Of a stretch of DNA of 64,000 nt, positions 50,325 through 61,155 are shown piece by piece. Made by a program: the position numbers and the translations under genes. The notes below the pieces were generated by a model. The model was not told the DNA's origin. It did not search any database and worked only from the letters and a program-made list of their open reading frames with translations. Each line of letters starts with the position of its first letter. The first letter of the stretch is position 1. The DNA lies in NCBI RefSeq assembly GCF_030694085.1, contig NZ_JAUXZE010000035.1:62001-126000 (forward strand), written 5' to 3'. Source of the DNA: Tabrizicola sp. (GTDB lineage: Bacteria > Pseudomonadota > Alphaproteobacteria > Rhodobacterales > Rhodobacteraceae).

Positions 50325-51659
50325 TCACCAGTTATCCTTGAACCATTTAACGGCCCGTCGAAGCGAGCGTGCCGGGTAGCGTTCGGCCGGAATCTCGAAA
50401 TCCCACCATTCGTCCTGCGGATGCGCTGCGAAAAGGCACAGACCCACGGCGCTGGCAAAAGCCGCCCCCGTCGCCGCTTGCGGCAGGCCCTGAACGCGCA
50501 GCGGACGACCCAGACGCACCCGTTGCCCTAGTATGCGGGTCGCGATGCCATCAAGGCCCGGGATCTGGCTTCCTCCGCCCGTCAGTACTATCTGCTGGCT
50601 TGGCAGCGTATCGAACCCCGCCGCATCAAGCGTGGCGCGGACTTCCTCCAGGATCTCTTCGACGCGCGGTCGCATGATCCCGATCAGCTCGGTCCGGCTG
50701 ATCTGGCGGCGGTCCTTTTCCCAGTCGCCGCTGTCGCCGCCAATGTCGATCATCTCGCGGTCGTCCATGCCGGTGGCGTAAAGTCCGCCGTGGCGCGTCT
50801 TGATCTTCTCGGCCGTCACCAGCGGGATCTGCAATCCCTTCGAGACGTCCGAGGTCACATGGTCCCCGCCCATCCGAACCGAATCCGCATAGATCATGTG
50901 CTTCTTCATGAAGATCGAGATGCCGGTCGCGCCGCCGCCCATGTCGATGCAGGCCGCGCCCAGTTCCTGTTCGTCTTCCACCAGCGACGAGATCGCCGAG
51001 GCATAGGCCGAGGAGGCAATTCCCGCCAGTTCCAGATCGCAGCGCTTGATGCAGTAAAGCAGATTCTGCACCACGTCGCCGTCGACCGACAACAGGTGCA
51101 TATCGACCGCCAGCCTGTGCCCGATCTGTCCGCGCGGGTCGCCCAGGCCCGACCGATGGTCCAGCGCAAAGTTCACCGGCTGGGCGTGCAGGACCTCGCG
51201 CCCCTGCCCCAGGTCCGGCACATCGCAGGACGCCAGCACGCGGCTTACGTCCTGTTCCGTCACGACGCTATCCTGCAGGTCCAGCTCTCCCGCCAGCCCA
51301 TAGCTGCGCGGCTCCGCCCCCGAGAAGCAGGCGATCACATGATCGACCCGCACGTTGGCCATCTTCTGCGCCGCCTGAACCGCCGTGCGGATCGCCCGCT
51401 CGGTCTCGTTCATCACGGCGATTTCGCCGAAGCGCACGCCACGGCTGCGGGTTGTCGCCGCCCCGATCACCCGGAACTGGCTTTGCCCGGCCATCGGCCC
51501 GACCCCGTCCTGCTCGCGCAGGCGGTCCGGTCCGTCGAAGCGCAGGATAAGGCAGGCGATCTTCGAGGTGCCGACATCCAGGATGGCGATCACGCCGCGC
51601 TGCATGGCAGCCCGACGCATGTTCCGCATGGCGCGCTGGGAAGTATAGAGATCGGTCAC
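50325..51659 (-). CDS. ftsA: Cell division protein FtsA
   Basis: A 444-residue actin-like ATPase that attaches FtsZ to the membrane. Phosphate-binding elements are IAILDVGTSKIACLIL and CIDMGGGATGISIF, and the adenosine region is IVLTGGGSQIPGLDGIA. The C-terminal RSLRRAVKWFKDNW is the amphipathic membrane-targeting helix. It overlaps ftsQ by 4 bases and is separated from ftsZ by 195 bases. Confidence 0.96.
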   Translation of the reverse strand: MTDLYTSQRAMRNMRRAAMQRGVIAILDVGTSKIACLILRFDGPDRLREQDGVGPMAGQSQFRVIGAATTRSRGVRFGEIAVMNETERAIRTAVQAAQKMANVRVDHVIACFSGAEPRSYGLAGELDLQDSVVTEQDVSRVLASCDVPDLGQGREVLHAQPVNFALDHRSGLGDPRGQIGHRLAVDMHLLSVDGDVVQNLLYCIKRCDLELAGIASSAYASAISSLVEDEQELGAACIDMGGGATGISIFMKKHMIYADSVRMGGDHVTSDVSKGLQIPLVTAEKIKTRHGGLYATGMDDREMIDIGGDSGDWEKDRRQISRTELIGIMRPRVEEILEEVRATLDAAGFDTLPSQQIVLTGGGSQIPGLDGIATRILGQRVRLGRPLRVQGLPQAATGAAFASAVGLCLFAAHPQDEWWDFEIPAERYPARSLRRAVKWFKDNW

Positions 51660-52552
51660 AGTTCGTTCTCCACGGTTTCTAGGCCCTGCGCGCGACGGAT
51701 TTCGGCAAGGGCATTGGGGGTAAGGCGAAGGGTCGGGCGATGGTCTGACCGCAGGTCTACGGTCAGGATGTCTCGGTTCATCAGGTCCTGGGCATGGTCC
51801 AGCGCCAGGAGCCGCTCAAACGCCTGGACCGGCTTCTGCTCGGGCAGAAGGATGCGCTGGTTGCGATCAAGCACAACATCCCAACGGCGCTCGCCCATGC
51901 GGACAAGGCCGCGGAGGCGCGGGGTCAGCGGTCCCGCAGCGGCGATCAGATCCAGCGCCTCCGGCGTGGCTTCGTCGGCGCCAAGCCCTGCAATCAGCGG
52001 CAGGTCGGCCCGGTCGGCGCGCGACAGCAGGCCCGCAACGCGGTGGCCGGTCTCGTCGACCAGGGTCAGACCATCCTCGGTGCGCCAGACCGCGACAGGG
52101 ACGCGTTCGGTGATCAGCACCTGCAGCACCCCGCCAGAGCGGACCCGCAAGTCAGCCTTCTGCACCGCATCCAGCGTCTCGATCCGGGCGCGGGCGGCGT
52201 CAAGGTCGATGTCGAAGGACGACATCGGCAAAGGCAGCGCCAGCTTCAGGCGCACCGCTTCGGCCAGATCGTCCGTGGCCCCTTCGACGCGGGCAAGGCT
52301 GACCCGGAACTCGGGTCGCGCTTCGAACTCTTCCCGCAGATGGGTCAGTTGCCCGATCAACTCCTGCCGGTTCGGCTCATGGCTCAGCCAAAGCGCACCT
52401 GCCCCCACAAGCATAAGCATCGGCAGGCCCTTCAGCACGAAGCTGCGCACATAGGGCGTGAGCATCCAGCGTTGCACACGATAGGACCACTTCGACGGGG
52501 CAGGGTCGCGGCGAACGCGGGACGCGGGACGGCGAGCGATCAGCGATTGCAT
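51656..52552 (-). CDS. ftsQ: Cell division protein FtsQ
   Basis: A 298-residue bitopic membrane protein of the divisome. A basic cytoplasmic N-terminus ([18 protein letters not shown]) precedes one helix ([20 protein letters not shown]), then the POTRA domain ([15 protein letters not shown]) and beta domain ([20 protein letters not shown]). AGGGA seven bases before the ATG supports the start at 52552, 13 bases inside the ddl gene. A longer frame exists but runs antisense-like through ddl codons. Confidence 0.94.
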   Translation of the reverse strand: MQSLIARRPASRVRRDPAPSKWSYRVQRWMLTPYVRSFVLKGLPMLMLVGAGALWLSHEPNRQELIGQLTHLREEFEARPEFRVSLARVEGATDDLAEAVRLKLALPLPMSSFDIDLDAARARIETLDAVQKADLRVRSGGVLQVLITERVPVAVWRTEDGLTLVDETGHRVAGLLSRADRADLPLIAGLGADEATPEALDLIAAAGPLTPRLRGLVRMGERRWDVVLDRNQRILLPEQKPVQAFERLLALDHAQDLMNRDILTVDLRSDHRPTLRLTPNALAEIRRAQGLETVENEL

Positions 52553-53460
52553 GATGCGTCCCTCACCATCCAGTCGCAGAACTCGGGGAAGCCAATCCCC
52601 TGATGCGCAGCCTGTTCGGGGGCAAGCGATGTGGGTGTCATCCCCGGCTGGGTATTCGTCTCCAAGAGGATCAGTCCCGCCAGCCCGCGCGCCTCGTCCC
52701 ATCGGAAATCAGTCCGCGAGACACCACGGCACCCCAGCGCCTTGTGCGCCCGCAGGGCATAATCCAGACAAGCCGCCTCGATGTCCGCCGGCAGCTGCGC
52801 CGGGCACTCATGCCGGCTGCCGCCCGGCTTGTACTTGGCGTCATAGTCGTACCAGCCGTCGGTGAGGATATCCGTCACCCCCAGCGCCCGGTCGCCCATC
52901 ACCGTCGTCGTCAGCTCACGGCCGGGAGCATACGTCTCCACCATCACCACATCAGGCATCGAGGCTGCCAGACGCGGCGCGTTCGACCCTTCGCGGACGA
53001 TATAGACGCCGACCGAGGACCCTTCGTTGTATGGCTTGACCACGTAGGGGGCGGGAAGGACATGCCCCGCCTCGACCTCCTCTTTCGTGGCCAGAACGCT
53101 GTCCACCACTGGCAGACCGGCGGCGGCATAGACCTCCTTGGTCTTGACCTTGTCCATCGCCAGCGCCGAGGCCAGCACCCCGGAATGTGTATAGGGGAGC
53201 TTAAGCCATTCCAGGATGCCCTGGACGCAGCCATCCTCACCCCAGCGGCCGTGGAGCGCGTTGAAGCACACATCGGGGCGCAGATCAGCAAGGCGCGCAG
53301 GCAGATCGGGGCCGCAATCGACCTCCGTCACCCGGTAACCAGCCTCCCGCAGGGCCTTGGCACATTCGCGCCCAGAGACAAGTGACACTTCCCGCTCAGC
53401 GGAAAGCCCACCCATCAGTACCGCCACTTCGGGGGCCATCCTGCTCGATGCGCCCGCCAT
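52540..53460 (-). CDS. ddl: D-alanine--D-alanine ligase
   Basis: A 306-residue ATP-grasp enzyme that makes the D-Ala-D-Ala dipeptide of peptidoglycan. Signature parts are [53 protein letters not shown] and the metal site [13 protein letters not shown]. The start at 53460 has GAGG upstream; an ATG at 53472 and one at 53439 are alternatives. It lies between murB and ftsQ. Confidence 0.96.
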   Translation of the reverse strand: MAGASSRMAPEVAVLMGGLSAEREVSLVSGRECAKALREAGYRVTEVDCGPDLPARLADLRPDVCFNALHGRWGEDGCVQGILEWLKLPYTHSGVLASALAMDKVKTKEVYAAAGLPVVDSVLATKEEVEAGHVLPAPYVVKPYNEGSSVGVYIVREGSNAPRLAASMPDVVMVETYAPGRELTTTVMGDRALGVTDILTDGWYDYDAKYKPGGSRHECPAQLPADIEAACLDYALRAHKALGCRGVSRTDFRWDEARGLAGLILLETNTQPGMTPTSLAPEQAAHQGIGFPEFCDWMVRDASCNR

Positions 53461-53499
53461 ACACTGCCTCATCCAGGTCTTGTCCGACCCGTGATATTG

Positions 53500-54426
53500 T
53501 TAGTCCTGCGGGTATTCTCCGACCCGCATGATTTCCCACTCTAGCGTGATACCGCTTGATTGGAAAACCTTTTTTCGCACGTCCTCGCCCAGATTTTCCA
53601 GATCGGCGGCCGTCGCCCCTCCGGTGTTGATCATGAAATTGGAATGCATGGGGGACATCTGCGCCCCGCCAATCCTTACGCCCCGCATCCCGGCGTCGTC
53701 GATGACCTTCCAGGCCTTCAGCTCGTGACTGTCATTCGCCTTGCCCGTCGAGGAAAACCCCGCCGGATTGCGGAAGGTGGACCCCGCGCTGCGCTCTTTC
53801 GTGGGCTGGCTGGCATCGCGCTTGGCAATCTGGTCAGCCATCCGCGCCTCAAGCGCCTCGGGGTCGCCCTTTGGCGCGCGGAACGTGGCCGAGACGATCA
53901 CCGCACCTTCGGGCAGGTCGCTTTGCCGATAGCGCAGGTTCAGTGCAGTGGCGGGGAGCGTCTCAATCCGTCCATCGCGAGTAATCACGCGGACCTCCTC
54001 CAGCACATCGGCCACATAGGACCCGTAGCACCCGGCATTCATCCGAACCGCGCCGCCGATACTGCCGGGAATGGTGCGCAGAAAGGTCAGGTCCAGCCCT
54101 GCCTCTGCCGCGCGCTTCGCCACATGCGCGTCCAGCGCCGCCGCACCGGCGACGACCCGCTCGCCCTCCACCGAAATCCCGTTGAACCCGCGCCCCAGCC
54201 GGATGACCACGGCACGGATGCCGCCATCCCGCACGATCAGGTTCGACCCAACGCCCATTGGAAAGACCGGCACCGAAGGGTCAAGATCGCCCAGGAACGC
54301 AGCCAGGTCCGCCTCGTCGGCCGGCTGGTACAGCCAATCGGCAGGCCCGCCCACACGCAGCCAGGTCAGGTCGGCCAAAGGGCGGTTCGGCGTCAGCACG
54401 CCACGGGTGTCGGGAAGCTTGATCAT
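53500..54426 (-). CDS. murB: UDP-N-acetylenolpyruvoylglucosamine reductase
   Basis: A 308-residue FAD enzyme that reduces UDP-GlcNAc-enolpyruvate to UDP-MurNAc. The FAD-binding part reads [20 protein letters not shown]; the later regions [20 protein letters not shown] and [14 protein letters not shown] contain the catalytic serine of type I MurB. The ending ([14 protein letters not shown]) has the glutamate proton donor region. It follows the small membrane genes by 41 bases and precedes ddl. Confidence 0.97.
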   Translation of the reverse strand: MIKLPDTRGVLTPNRPLADLTWLRVGGPADWLYQPADEADLAAFLGDLDPSVPVFPMGVGSNLIVRDGGIRAVVIRLGRGFNGISVEGERVVAGAAALDAHVAKRAAEAGLDLTFLRTIPGSIGGAVRMNAGCYGSYVADVLEEVRVITRDGRIETLPATALNLRYRQSDLPEGAVIVSATFRAPKGDPEALEARMADQIAKRDASQPTKERSAGSTFRNPAGFSSTGKANDSHELKAWKVIDDAGMRGVRIGGAQMSPMHSNFMINTGGATAADLENLGEDVRKKVFQSSGITLEWEIMRVGEYPQD

Positions 54427-54467
54427 GGCCCGGTTCTGCGGCGCTTTCGCCCGCGTTGCAAGACCCG

Positions 54468-54725
54468 TCAGCCCCGCCGCAGCCGCGCCACGGCGATGCC
54501 TGCCACCGCGCCCAGAAGCACCGGGGCCGCAAAGGCCAGCGACGACCAGCTCAGTTCATGGCCAGAGCTCGCCCGCTCTTGCCACTGCATCGCCAGCATC
54601 GCCGCCAGCGCCATGACCGGCAAGGCCAGCGCCTGTCCCCAGCCATAGCGGCGGGTCACGGCATAGGAGATGACCGCGACAAACAGCACCGTTCCGCCCC
54701 CGATTGCCCAGAAGACCGCGTTCAT
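54468..54725 (-). CDS. Small membrane protein in the murC-murB interval
   Basis: An 85-residue protein with three hydrophobic segments ([57 protein letters not shown]) and a basic end. It starts 3 bases after the DUF2484-like gene and is followed by murB, so it is an operon member. Family not recognised; probably an inner-membrane protein specific to this order. Confidence 0.7.
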   Translation of the reverse strand: MNAVFWAIGGGTVLFVAVISYAVTRRYGWGQALALPVMALAAMLAMQWQERASSGHELSWSSLAFAAPVLLGAVAGIAVARLRRG

Positions 54726-54728
54726 TGC

Positions 54729-55001
54729 CTAGCCCAGTTGTCGGCGCAGCCAGCGCCAGAAGAAGACCACCGGCCAGCGCAGGACCGAGGCCCCCGCGGC
54801 CAGCAGCACAAGCCCGACGATCGGACCCGCCACCCAGGTTACCCAGCCCAGAAGCGGCACACCAAGGGCGATCAGCACATAGGCCACCCGCCAGTGCTTG
54901 TCCTTCGACGGGAACATCGCGATCACGTTGGCCACGACCAGCCACAGCAAGCTCAGGACCAGCGGCCAGTATTCGGGATCTGCGCCAAGATTTCCGATCA
55001 T
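54729..55001 (-). CDS. DUF2484-like membrane protein (first of two)
   Basis: A 90-residue protein starting MIGNLGADPEYWPLVLSLLW. LLWLVVANVIAMFPSKDKHW and the closing VLRWPVVFFWRWLRRQ align with the pattern of the DUF2484 protein at 56240-56518 (CLWIVLAAVVAMLPMKRQ, MFRNPLIYFVRR), so the two are likely paralogues. The ATG overlaps the permease stop by 4 bases. A longer frame to 55082 lies inside the permease gene and is not supported. Confidence 0.75.
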   Translation of the reverse strand: MIGNLGADPEYWPLVLSLLWLVVANVIAMFPSKDKHWRVAYVLIALGVPLLGWVTWVAGPIVGLVLLAAGASVLRWPVVFFWRWLRRQLG

Positions 55002-56209
55002 GCGCTCTCTCCTGACAGAATGACGAACAGCGCCGCGACAAGCGCCGCAAGCGCGGTCGTAAGCCCCGCCCAGGGCACCCATGCCGAGACGCGGAACGGC
55101 GCCGTGGGTTCCCGGCGGTGCAGCCGGATCAGCGCTGCGTTTACCAGGACGAAGACGGCCAGCAGGACGATCGATGTCGTCTCGGCCAGAGTCTCGACCG
55201 GGATGACCAGCGCCGCGCCCAGCATCGCCGCCCCGACCAGAAGCGTCGCCCGGACCGGCGTGCCGAAGCGAGGATGCGACCGGGCGAATGTGGAAAGCAC
55301 TTTGGTCCTGCGGCCCAGCCCGAACAGGACCCGCGACGCCATGACGATTTGCGCCAGCACTCCGTTCAGCGCCGCCGCGACCGCAATTGCCGACAGGAAC
55401 GCCGCCGATGTGCCCGTCGCCCGTTCCCAGATCAGCGCCACAGGTTGCGCGCTGGTGCGAAGTTCGGCGTGGGGCGCGACCCGGACCGCGGCAAGGCTGA
55501 CCAGCAGGTAAAGTGCCGCCGTGATTGCCAGCGCCAGCAGGATCGCCCTGGGCATGACGCGGTCGGGATCCTTCGCCTCTTCGGCCATGTTCGTCAGATC
55601 CTCGAAGCCGATGAAAGCGAAGACCGACAGGGAGATAGCGGCCGCGATCCCGGCCAGGGGCGGCGTGGGCAGATCAGGCAGGCTGCTCCAGTCGGGGCCA
55701 GGCGGCGCAAGAAAACCCACCATCACGACGGCCAGCAAACCGCCGACCTCCACCACGGTCAGGACCGCGATCAAGGCCAGGCTTTCCAGGACGCCAACAA
55801 GCGCGACCACGGTCAGCGCCACGCCGATCCCGACGATCAGCCAGGGTTCGGGCCAGCCGACGAAAGCCATCAGGTAGCCGACCCCGCCCCGTAGGACCGC
55901 CGCCGCCGAGACGATACCCGTCACCGCGATGGCCAGACCCGCGACAACCCCCAGATTGCGCGAGGAAAACCCGCGCTCGACATAGGCTGCCTGCCCGGCC
56001 GCCTCGGGCAGGCGGGTGGCGAATTCGGCATAGGAAAGGGCCGAGAACAACGCGACCAACCCGGCCAACCCAAAGGCAAGCGGGGCCCAGACTCCGGCAT
56101 GGCCGACGACGGTACCGACGAGAACATAGATTCCCGCTCCGACCATCACGCCGACGCCGTAGGCGGTCAGCAGGCCCAAGCCCAGGCTGCGTTCCAGCGC
56201 GTCAGCCAT
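54998..56209 (-). CDS. APC superfamily amino acid permease inside the division cluster
   Basis: A 403-residue transporter with about 11-12 helices. The first helix has the unwound substrate motif TAYGVGVMVGAGIYVLVG; helix 6 reads LSVFAFIGFEDLTNMAEE, typical of amino acid/polyamine APC transporters. A GTG at 56218 could add three residues. It is not a usual dcw gene and lies between two DUF2484 genes, overlapping the downstream one by 4 bases. The substrate cannot be deduced; an amino acid is likely. Confidence 0.9.
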   Translation of the reverse strand: MADALERSLGLGLLTAYGVGVMVGAGIYVLVGTVVGHAGVWAPLAFGLAGLVALFSALSYAEFATRLPEAAGQAAYVERGFSSRNLGVVAGLAIAVTGIVSAAAVLRGGVGYLMAFVGWPEPWLIVGIGVALTVVALVGVLESLALIAVLTVVEVGGLLAVVMVGFLAPPGPDWSSLPDLPTPPLAGIAAAISLSVFAFIGFEDLTNMAEEAKDPDRVMPRAILLALAITAALYLLVSLAAVRVAPHAELRTSAQPVALIWERATGTSAAFLSAIAVAAALNGVLAQIVMASRVLFGLGRRTKVLSTFARSHPRFGTPVRATLLVGAAMLGAALVIPVETLAETTSIVLLAVFVLVNAALIRLHRREPTAPFRVSAWVPWAGLTTALAALVAALFVILSGESA

Positions 56210-56239
56210 CCGCGCCACCCAAGGTGCCCACCAGGGGCG

Positions 56240-56518
56240 TCACTTCTCAAGGTCCTTCGGCAAGGGCGCCGGTTTGCCAACGGCGCGACGGACGAAGTAG
56301 ATCAACGGGTTGCGGAACATCGACGCAAAGCCGATGATTCCGGCCACGGCCCAGCCCCACCCGTGGAACCAGGCGATCCATGTCAGCAGAAAGGGCGCGA
56401 TGATCAGCAGGATCAGCCCCGGCACCATCTGCCGCTTCATCGGAAGCATCGCCACAACGGCGGCCAGCACGATCCAGAGGCAACCGAAGAACAGGGGTGT
56501 GACGACACCCCAGATCAT
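56240..56518 (-). CDS. DUF2484 membrane protein (second of two)
   Basis: A 92-residue protein with three hydrophobic segments (GVVTPLFFGCLWIVLAAVVA, GLILLIIAPFLLTWIAWF, WAVAGIIGFASMF) and the closing NPLIYFVRRAVGKPAPLP. DUF2484 members typically lie between murC and murB in Rhodobacterales, as here. Its function is unknown; position suggests a link to envelope synthesis. It lies 28 bases after murC. Confidence 0.85.
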   Translation of the reverse strand: MIWGVVTPLFFGCLWIVLAAVVAMLPMKRQMVPGLILLIIAPFLLTWIAWFHGWGWAVAGIIGFASMFRNPLIYFVRRAVGKPAPLPKDLEK

Positions 56519-56546
56519 ACCGTGAAACCCTGACCTGCGCGCCGGG

Positions 56547-57956
56547 TCATGCTGCCTTGCCCATCAGCTTTGCGGGCAGCGCATTGGCCCAGGCGCTGAT
56601 CGTGCCCGCGCCCAGACAGACCACCATGTCGCCGGGCCGCGCCTGTTCCTTCACCAGCCGGGCAAGCTCGCCCTCGTCCTGCAAGGCGCGGGCGTGGCGG
56701 TGACCGTGGGCAATGAGGCCCGCGACCAGATCGTCGCGGCTGACGCCCGGGATCGGGTCCTCGCCAGCGGAATAGACGTCAGCGATAGCGACCACGTCGG
56801 CCTCGTTGAAGCAGGTGCAGAACTCCTCGAACAGGCTGGACAGGCGCGTATAGCGGTGCGGCTGGTGGACAGCGATGATCCGGCCTTTCGTCGCCTGCCG
56901 CGCCGCCTTCAGAACCGCCGCGATTTCGACCGGGTGGTGGCCGTAATCGTCGATGATCGTGACGCCGTTGACCTCGGCCACCTTGGTGAAACGCCGGTTG
57001 ACCCCCGCAAACCCGGCCAAGGCCTCGCGGATCTCGTCGCGTTTCATCCCCAGATGCCGCGCCACCGCGACCGCTGACAGCGCGTTCGACACGTTGTGGT
57101 CCCCCGGCATTGGCAAGGTGCAGCCCTCGATCACCTGCCCCTCGGCCTGCAAGGCGATGTCGAAATGCGCCACGCCGTTTTCATAGGTCAGGTTCACCGC
57201 CCGCACATCAGCCTGCGCGTTGAAGCCGAAGGTCACCACGCGGCGATCCGTCACCCGCCCGACCAGCGTCTGCACTTCGGGATGATCGGTGCAGCAGACC
57301 GCAAGTCCGTAGAACGGGATGTTCGAGACGAAGTCCAGGAACCCCTTCCGCAGCGCGTCGAAAGTGTGCCAGTGCTCCATGTGTTCGGGGTCAATGTTGG
57401 TTACGATGGCAATGGTCGCGGGCAGCCGGTTGAAGGACCCGTCGCTCTCGTCCGCCTCGACGACCATCCATTCCCCGGCGCCCGCCCGCGCGTTGGAGCC
57501 GTAGGCGTGGATCACGCCGCCGTTGATGACCGTCGGATCGAACCCGCCCTTGTCCAGAAGCGTCGCCACCATCGTCGTCGTGGTCGTCTTCCCATGCGTG
57601 CCGGCAATGGCAATGTTCGACTTCAGCCGCATCAGCTCCGCCAGCATCTCGGCGCGGCGCACCACCGGCAGCTTCCGGCGACGCGCCTCCTCCAACTCGG
57701 GATTGCCCTTCTTGATCGCCGATGAGATCACCACGACCGAAACGCCATCTCCGATATTCTCGGCCCGCTGCCCCTCGAAGAACCGCGCCCCCAGGGTGAC
57801 CAGCCGCTCGGTGATCTTCGACGCCTTCGCGTCCGACCCCTGCACCGCATAGCCCAGAGTCATCAGGACCTCGGCGATCCCGCTCATGCCGATCCCGCCG
57901 ATGCCTACGAAGTGGATGGGGCCCAGCTCCAGCGGAAGCTTCGTTGCTGCGTTCAT
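56547..57956 (-). CDS. murC: UDP-N-acetylmuramate--L-alanine ligase
   Basis: A 469-residue Mur ligase that adds L-alanine to UDP-MurNAc. The N-terminal UDP-binding part is [19 protein letters not shown]; the ATP loop is [19 protein letters not shown], and the central region includes [11 protein letters not shown] and [10 protein letters not shown]. The C-terminal domain has [18 protein letters not shown]. It overlaps murG by 4 bases. Confidence 0.97.
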   Translation of the reverse strand: MNAATKLPLELGPIHFVGIGGIGMSGIAEVLMTLGYAVQGSDAKASKITERLVTLGARFFEGQRAENIGDGVSVVVISSAIKKGNPELEEARRRKLPVVRRAEMLAELMRLKSNIAIAGTHGKTTTTTMVATLLDKGGFDPTVINGGVIHAYGSNARAGAGEWMVVEADESDGSFNRLPATIAIVTNIDPEHMEHWHTFDALRKGFLDFVSNIPFYGLAVCCTDHPEVQTLVGRVTDRRVVTFGFNAQADVRAVNLTYENGVAHFDIALQAEGQVIEGCTLPMPGDHNVSNALSAVAVARHLGMKRDEIREALAGFAGVNRRFTKVAEVNGVTIIDDYGHHPVEIAAVLKAARQATKGRIIAVHQPHRYTRLSSLFEEFCTCFNEADVVAIADVYSAGEDPIPGVSRDDLVAGLIAHGHRHARALQDEGELARLVKEQARPGDMVVCLGAGTISAWANALPAKLMGKAA

Positions 57957-59047
57957 AGCGTCTCTCCGCCCAAGTCTTCGACCAGCGCCACCAGCCGCGC
58001 CGTCGCATCCGGCTTGCCTTCGCCCAGCGCGGCACGCGCCATGCCTTCGGCCTTGTGGGGGTCTTCCAGGATCGCGGCGATGTGGCCCGCAAGCGCGCCC
58101 GCGTCAAGCGCCTTCTCCTGGATGACAACCGCGGCACCTGCGTCAGATAGTCCTCTGGCGTTCGCCGTCTGATGGTCGCCCGTGGCCGCCGCATAGGGAA
58201 TAAGGATCGAGGGCCGCCCGATCACGCTGATATCCGCCACGGACGAGGCCCCAGACCGGCTGATCACCAGCTGAGCCTCTGACAACCGCCGCGGAATATC
58301 CGCGAAGAACGGCGCGATCTCGGCCCGAACGCCTGCCGCCTCATAGGCCGCAGCGGCGCGCGCGCCGTCTTCGTCCCGCGCCTGATGCGCCACCCTCAGG
58401 TTCGCCCGCAGCGCCTCGGGCAACAAGGCCAATGCCGCAGGCACCACATCCGACAGGATGCGCGCGCCCTGGCTACCGCCGATCACCACCATCGCCATCG
58501 GGTAATCGCCCGGAGGGATGTAGGGCGCCGAGGCCCGGTCCAGCACAGCCTGCCGCACCGGGTTGCCAGTGGCCTCTCCGGCCACCCCCTGAGGCAGGGC
58601 CGTCGGCCAGGTCCCGCAGGCCACCTTGTCGACGCGGCGCGAAAAGACCTGGTTGACCCGGCCCAGCACCCCGTTCTGCTCATGGATCATCCGCGGCCGC
58701 CGCAGCACCCAGGCCGCCGAAAGCGCCGGGATCGACGGATAACCACCGAAACCGACCACGACGGCCGGCTTGTCGCGAAGCTGCGCCATCATCGCCGCAC
58801 AGACGCCGCCCAGAATTCGGAACGGCACCAACAGCTTCGCCGCCACCCCGCCCCGCGCGAACGTGGCCGAGGCCACCCGCTCGACCGTCACCGCTTCGGG
58901 AAAACCGCCAGCAAAGCGCGCGCCCCGGTCGTCGGTGGACAGCTTGACCCGCCAGCCCCGCGCCAGCATCGCTTCGGCCAGAGCCTGGGCCGGGAACATG
59001 TGCCCCCCCGTGCCCCCCGCCGCGATCAGCAGAAGCTTGCCCGTCAT
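57953..59047 (-). CDS. murG: UDP-N-acetylglucosamine--N-acetylmuramyl-(pentapeptide) undecaprenol transferase
   Basis: A 364-residue GT-B glycosyltransferase that makes lipid II at the inner face of the membrane. The N-terminal glycine loop is [20 protein letters not shown], and the C-terminal donor site includes [19 protein letters not shown] and [17 protein letters not shown] followed by [19 protein letters not shown]. It overlaps murC by 4 bases, and about 100 bases separate it from ftsW. Confidence 0.97.
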   Translation of the reverse strand: MTGKLLLIAAGGTGGHMFPAQALAEAMLARGWRVKLSTDDRGARFAGGFPEAVTVERVASATFARGGVAAKLLVPFRILGGVCAAMMAQLRDKPAVVVGFGGYPSIPALSAAWVLRRPRMIHEQNGVLGRVNQVFSRRVDKVACGTWPTALPQGVAGEATGNPVRQAVLDRASAPYIPPGDYPMAMVVIGGSQGARILSDVVPAALALLPEALRANLRVAHQARDEDGARAAAAYEAAGVRAEIAPFFADIPRRLSEAQLVISRSGASSVADISVIGRPSILIPYAAATGDHQTANARGLSDAGAAVVIQEKALDAGALAGHIAAILEDPHKAEGMARAALGEGKPDATARLVALVEDLGGETL

Positions 59048-59080
59048 CCGCCAGTCCTCCCGGCGCCAGCCGCAAGCGCG

Positions 59081-59117
59081 CCCCTGTCCCCTTGGGAGAG
59101 AGGGATGGGGTGAGGGG
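59081..59117. repeat. CCCCT...TGAGGGG hairpin repeat between ftsW and murG
   Basis: CCCCTGTCCCCTTGGGAGAG followed by AGGGATGGGGTGAGGGG resembles a hairpin repeat widespread in proteobacterial intergenic regions. It lies within the division operon, so it may modulate rather than stop transcription into murG. Confidence 0.5.
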
Positions 59118-59144
59118 AAAGAGACCGCGCGCCCACGTCCGCCA

Positions 59145-60308
59145 TCACCGCCCCCGCCGGAAGACGTCGCTCATCTGCCCGCGCGGCCGCTCCCGCGTCA
59201 GCGCCAGAAGCATCCCCAGCGTGATCCCGGCCGCTATGACCGACGACCCGCCATAGCTGACAAACGGCAAAGTCATCCCCTTGGCGGGCAGCAGTCGAAC
59301 CGCAACGCCCATGTTGATCATCGCCTGCACCCCGAAGATGCAGGCCAGTCCGGCGCCAGCCAGCCGTGCAAACGGGTCACGCTCGGGCAGAAGCCGCCAC
59401 AGCGAGCGGACGACGATCAGCCCGTACACCGCGAGGATCAAGAGCACCAGGATCAGCCCATATTCCTCGGCCGCCACCGCGATGATGAAATCCGTATGCG
59501 CGTCCGGCAGCGACCACTTCACCTGTCCCTCGCCCACGCCCACGCCGAAGAACCCACCTTCCTGTATCGCGTTCGCCGCGTAGCCAAGCTGCGTCCTGGG
59601 GTCCACGTCCGGCGACAGGAACCCGTCGATACGCCGCGCGAAGTGCTCGGAGCTTTCATAGAAAACCAGCCCCCCCAATGCGACCAGGCCGCCCACGACC
59701 CCGATCAGCAGCATCGGAGCGCCGCCAATGAAATAGACCACGCCCCAGGCGAACAGGATCAGCGCCGACTGCCCGAAATCCGGCTGCATCGCCAGGAAAG
59801 CGACCACAACCAGCGTCAGCGCAAAAGAGATCGACTTGCCCGGCGGCCCGTTCAAGTCCTGGCTTGCGGCGATCAGCCAGGCCACCACGACAACGAAGCC
59901 GGGTTTCAGGAACTCCGAAGGCTGGACCGACGCAAAGCCGAAGGAAAACCAGCGCACCGCGCCCTTGCCGAAGTCGGTCCCGAACAGCGGCAGCAGCATC
60001 AGCGCGACCATCGAAACCGCAAAGCCCAGTACGCCCAGCCTGCGCACCATGTCCGGCGGCATCATCGAGATGCCGATCATCACGACCAGCGCGATCCCTC
60101 CGAAGAAGGCCTGTCGCTGCACATAGTAGAAGGGTTCCAGCCCGTTTCGTGACGCCAGCGGCACCGATGCGGCCAGTCCCAGCAGCAGTCCGATCCCGAA
60201 CAGGACGAAGACCGAGGTCAATGTCCACTTGTCGATCGTGCGCCACCACCTTGGGATGACCGGCTCCGACACCCGAACGGGATTGGAGCCATAGACCATT
60301 TCAGTCAT
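59145..60308 (-). CDS. ftsW: Cell division protein FtsW (SEDS family glycosyltransferase)
   Basis: A 387-residue polytopic protein that polymerises lipid II at the septum together with FtsI. Conserved SEDS segments are [56 protein letters not shown] and [20 protein letters not shown]. The start at 60308 ([10 protein letters not shown]) has AGGCGG upstream; a longer frame starts at 60389. It is the first gene of the cluster in the window; murD and mraY, usually before it, are absent. Confidence 0.96.
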   Translation of the reverse strand: MTEMVYGSNPVRVSEPVIPRWWRTIDKWTLTSVFVLFGIGLLLGLAASVPLASRNGLEPFYYVQRQAFFGGIALVVMIGISMMPPDMVRRLGVLGFAVSMVALMLLPLFGTDFGKGAVRWFSFGFASVQPSEFLKPGFVVVVAWLIAASQDLNGPPGKSISFALTLVVVAFLAMQPDFGQSALILFAWGVVYFIGGAPMLLIGVVGGLVALGGLVFYESSEHFARRIDGFLSPDVDPRTQLGYAANAIQEGGFFGVGVGEGQVKWSLPDAHTDFIIAVAAEEYGLILVLLILAVYGLIVVRSLWRLLPERDPFARLAGAGLACIFGVQAMINMGVAVRLLPAKGMTLPFVSYGGSSVIAAGITLGMLLALTRERPRGQMSDVFRRGR

Positions 60309-60440
60309 GGAAAACCGCCTGTTACGCCTGCTCTGCCTTTGGAAGCCCGGGTGTATCCCCCAAGTCCTCAGGGCGCAGAGTAGCGCCAATCGATTCGCAA
60401 GGCCAGCGGGAAGTCGGGTCCTGCGCCGGGAATTCGGGGG

Positions 60441-61082
60441 TCAGCCGTTGCGGATCACGTGGTCCGCCACGACCGAACCATCACGGACCCAGCGCCCGTT
60501 CGGCAGATCATTTTCCTCAAGCTTCTCAACAATTTCCGCTTCCGTCAGCCCCAACCTCTCCCACCGGCCGCGCAACCGCGCGCGCAGGACATGCTCGGGA
60601 ACCTCGACCATCACCGTCACATCAAACACCGGCCGCAGCCGGTCCCAGGGTGCCTGGTTCAACAAGAGCCAGTTCCCCTCGACCACGATCACCGGCACCT
60701 GCCTCGGGATCAGCCGCGCCCCGGCCCGGGCGATCTCGATCTTGCGGTCGAAGACCGGCACCGCGACCTCGGCCTCGTCCCGGTCGCGCAGCCGCTTCAA
60801 CGTGTGGTAAAGCCCGCCGACGTCGAACGTCATAGGCGCGCCCTTCCTTGGTCGCAGCCCGGCGGGGACCAGATAGAGATCGTCGTAATGGTAGCCGTCC
60901 ATCGGCAATACCGCCGCCAGTCCCGGCTGGCGGGCGTTCAGCTTGCCGACCAATTTCTCAGCCAGGGTCGACTTCCCCGAACCCGGAGCGCCCGCAATAG
61001 CCGCGATGACCCGCAAACCGCCTGACGCGCGGGCCTCCAAAATGTCGGCCAGACGTGCGACGTCGACAGGCTCTTGTCCCAT
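60441..61082 (-). CDS. P-loop nucleoside/nucleotide kinase family protein (uridine kinase/PanK-like)
   Basis: A 213-residue kinase. Walker A is AAIAGAPGSGKSTLAEKLVG near residue 27, MDGYHYDDLYLVPAGLRPRK holds the catalytic aspartate and substrate region, and VPVIVVEGNWLLLNQAPWD is the typical VEGxxxL stretch of uridine kinase/PanK relatives. The start at 61082 (MGQEPVDVAR) has GGAGGGCCAAA upstream, while the longer frame runs into TetR codons. The phosphorylated substrate, a nucleoside, sugar or pantothenate-like compound, is not clear. Confidence 0.85.
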   Translation of the reverse strand: MGQEPVDVARLADILEARASGGLRVIAAIAGAPGSGKSTLAEKLVGKLNARQPGLAAVLPMDGYHYDDLYLVPAGLRPRKGAPMTFDVGGLYHTLKRLRDRDEAEVAVPVFDRKIEIARAGARLIPRQVPVIVVEGNWLLLNQAPWDRLRPVFDVTVMVEVPEHVLRARLRGRWERLGLTEAEIVEKLEENDLPNGRWVRDGSVVADHVIRNG

Positions 61083-61155
61083 TTGGCCCTCCTCCCCGGG
61101 TCTAGCCCAGACTGTGCACGAGGGGGCGACCGGTGCAAGGTGGTGATGGGGCGGC

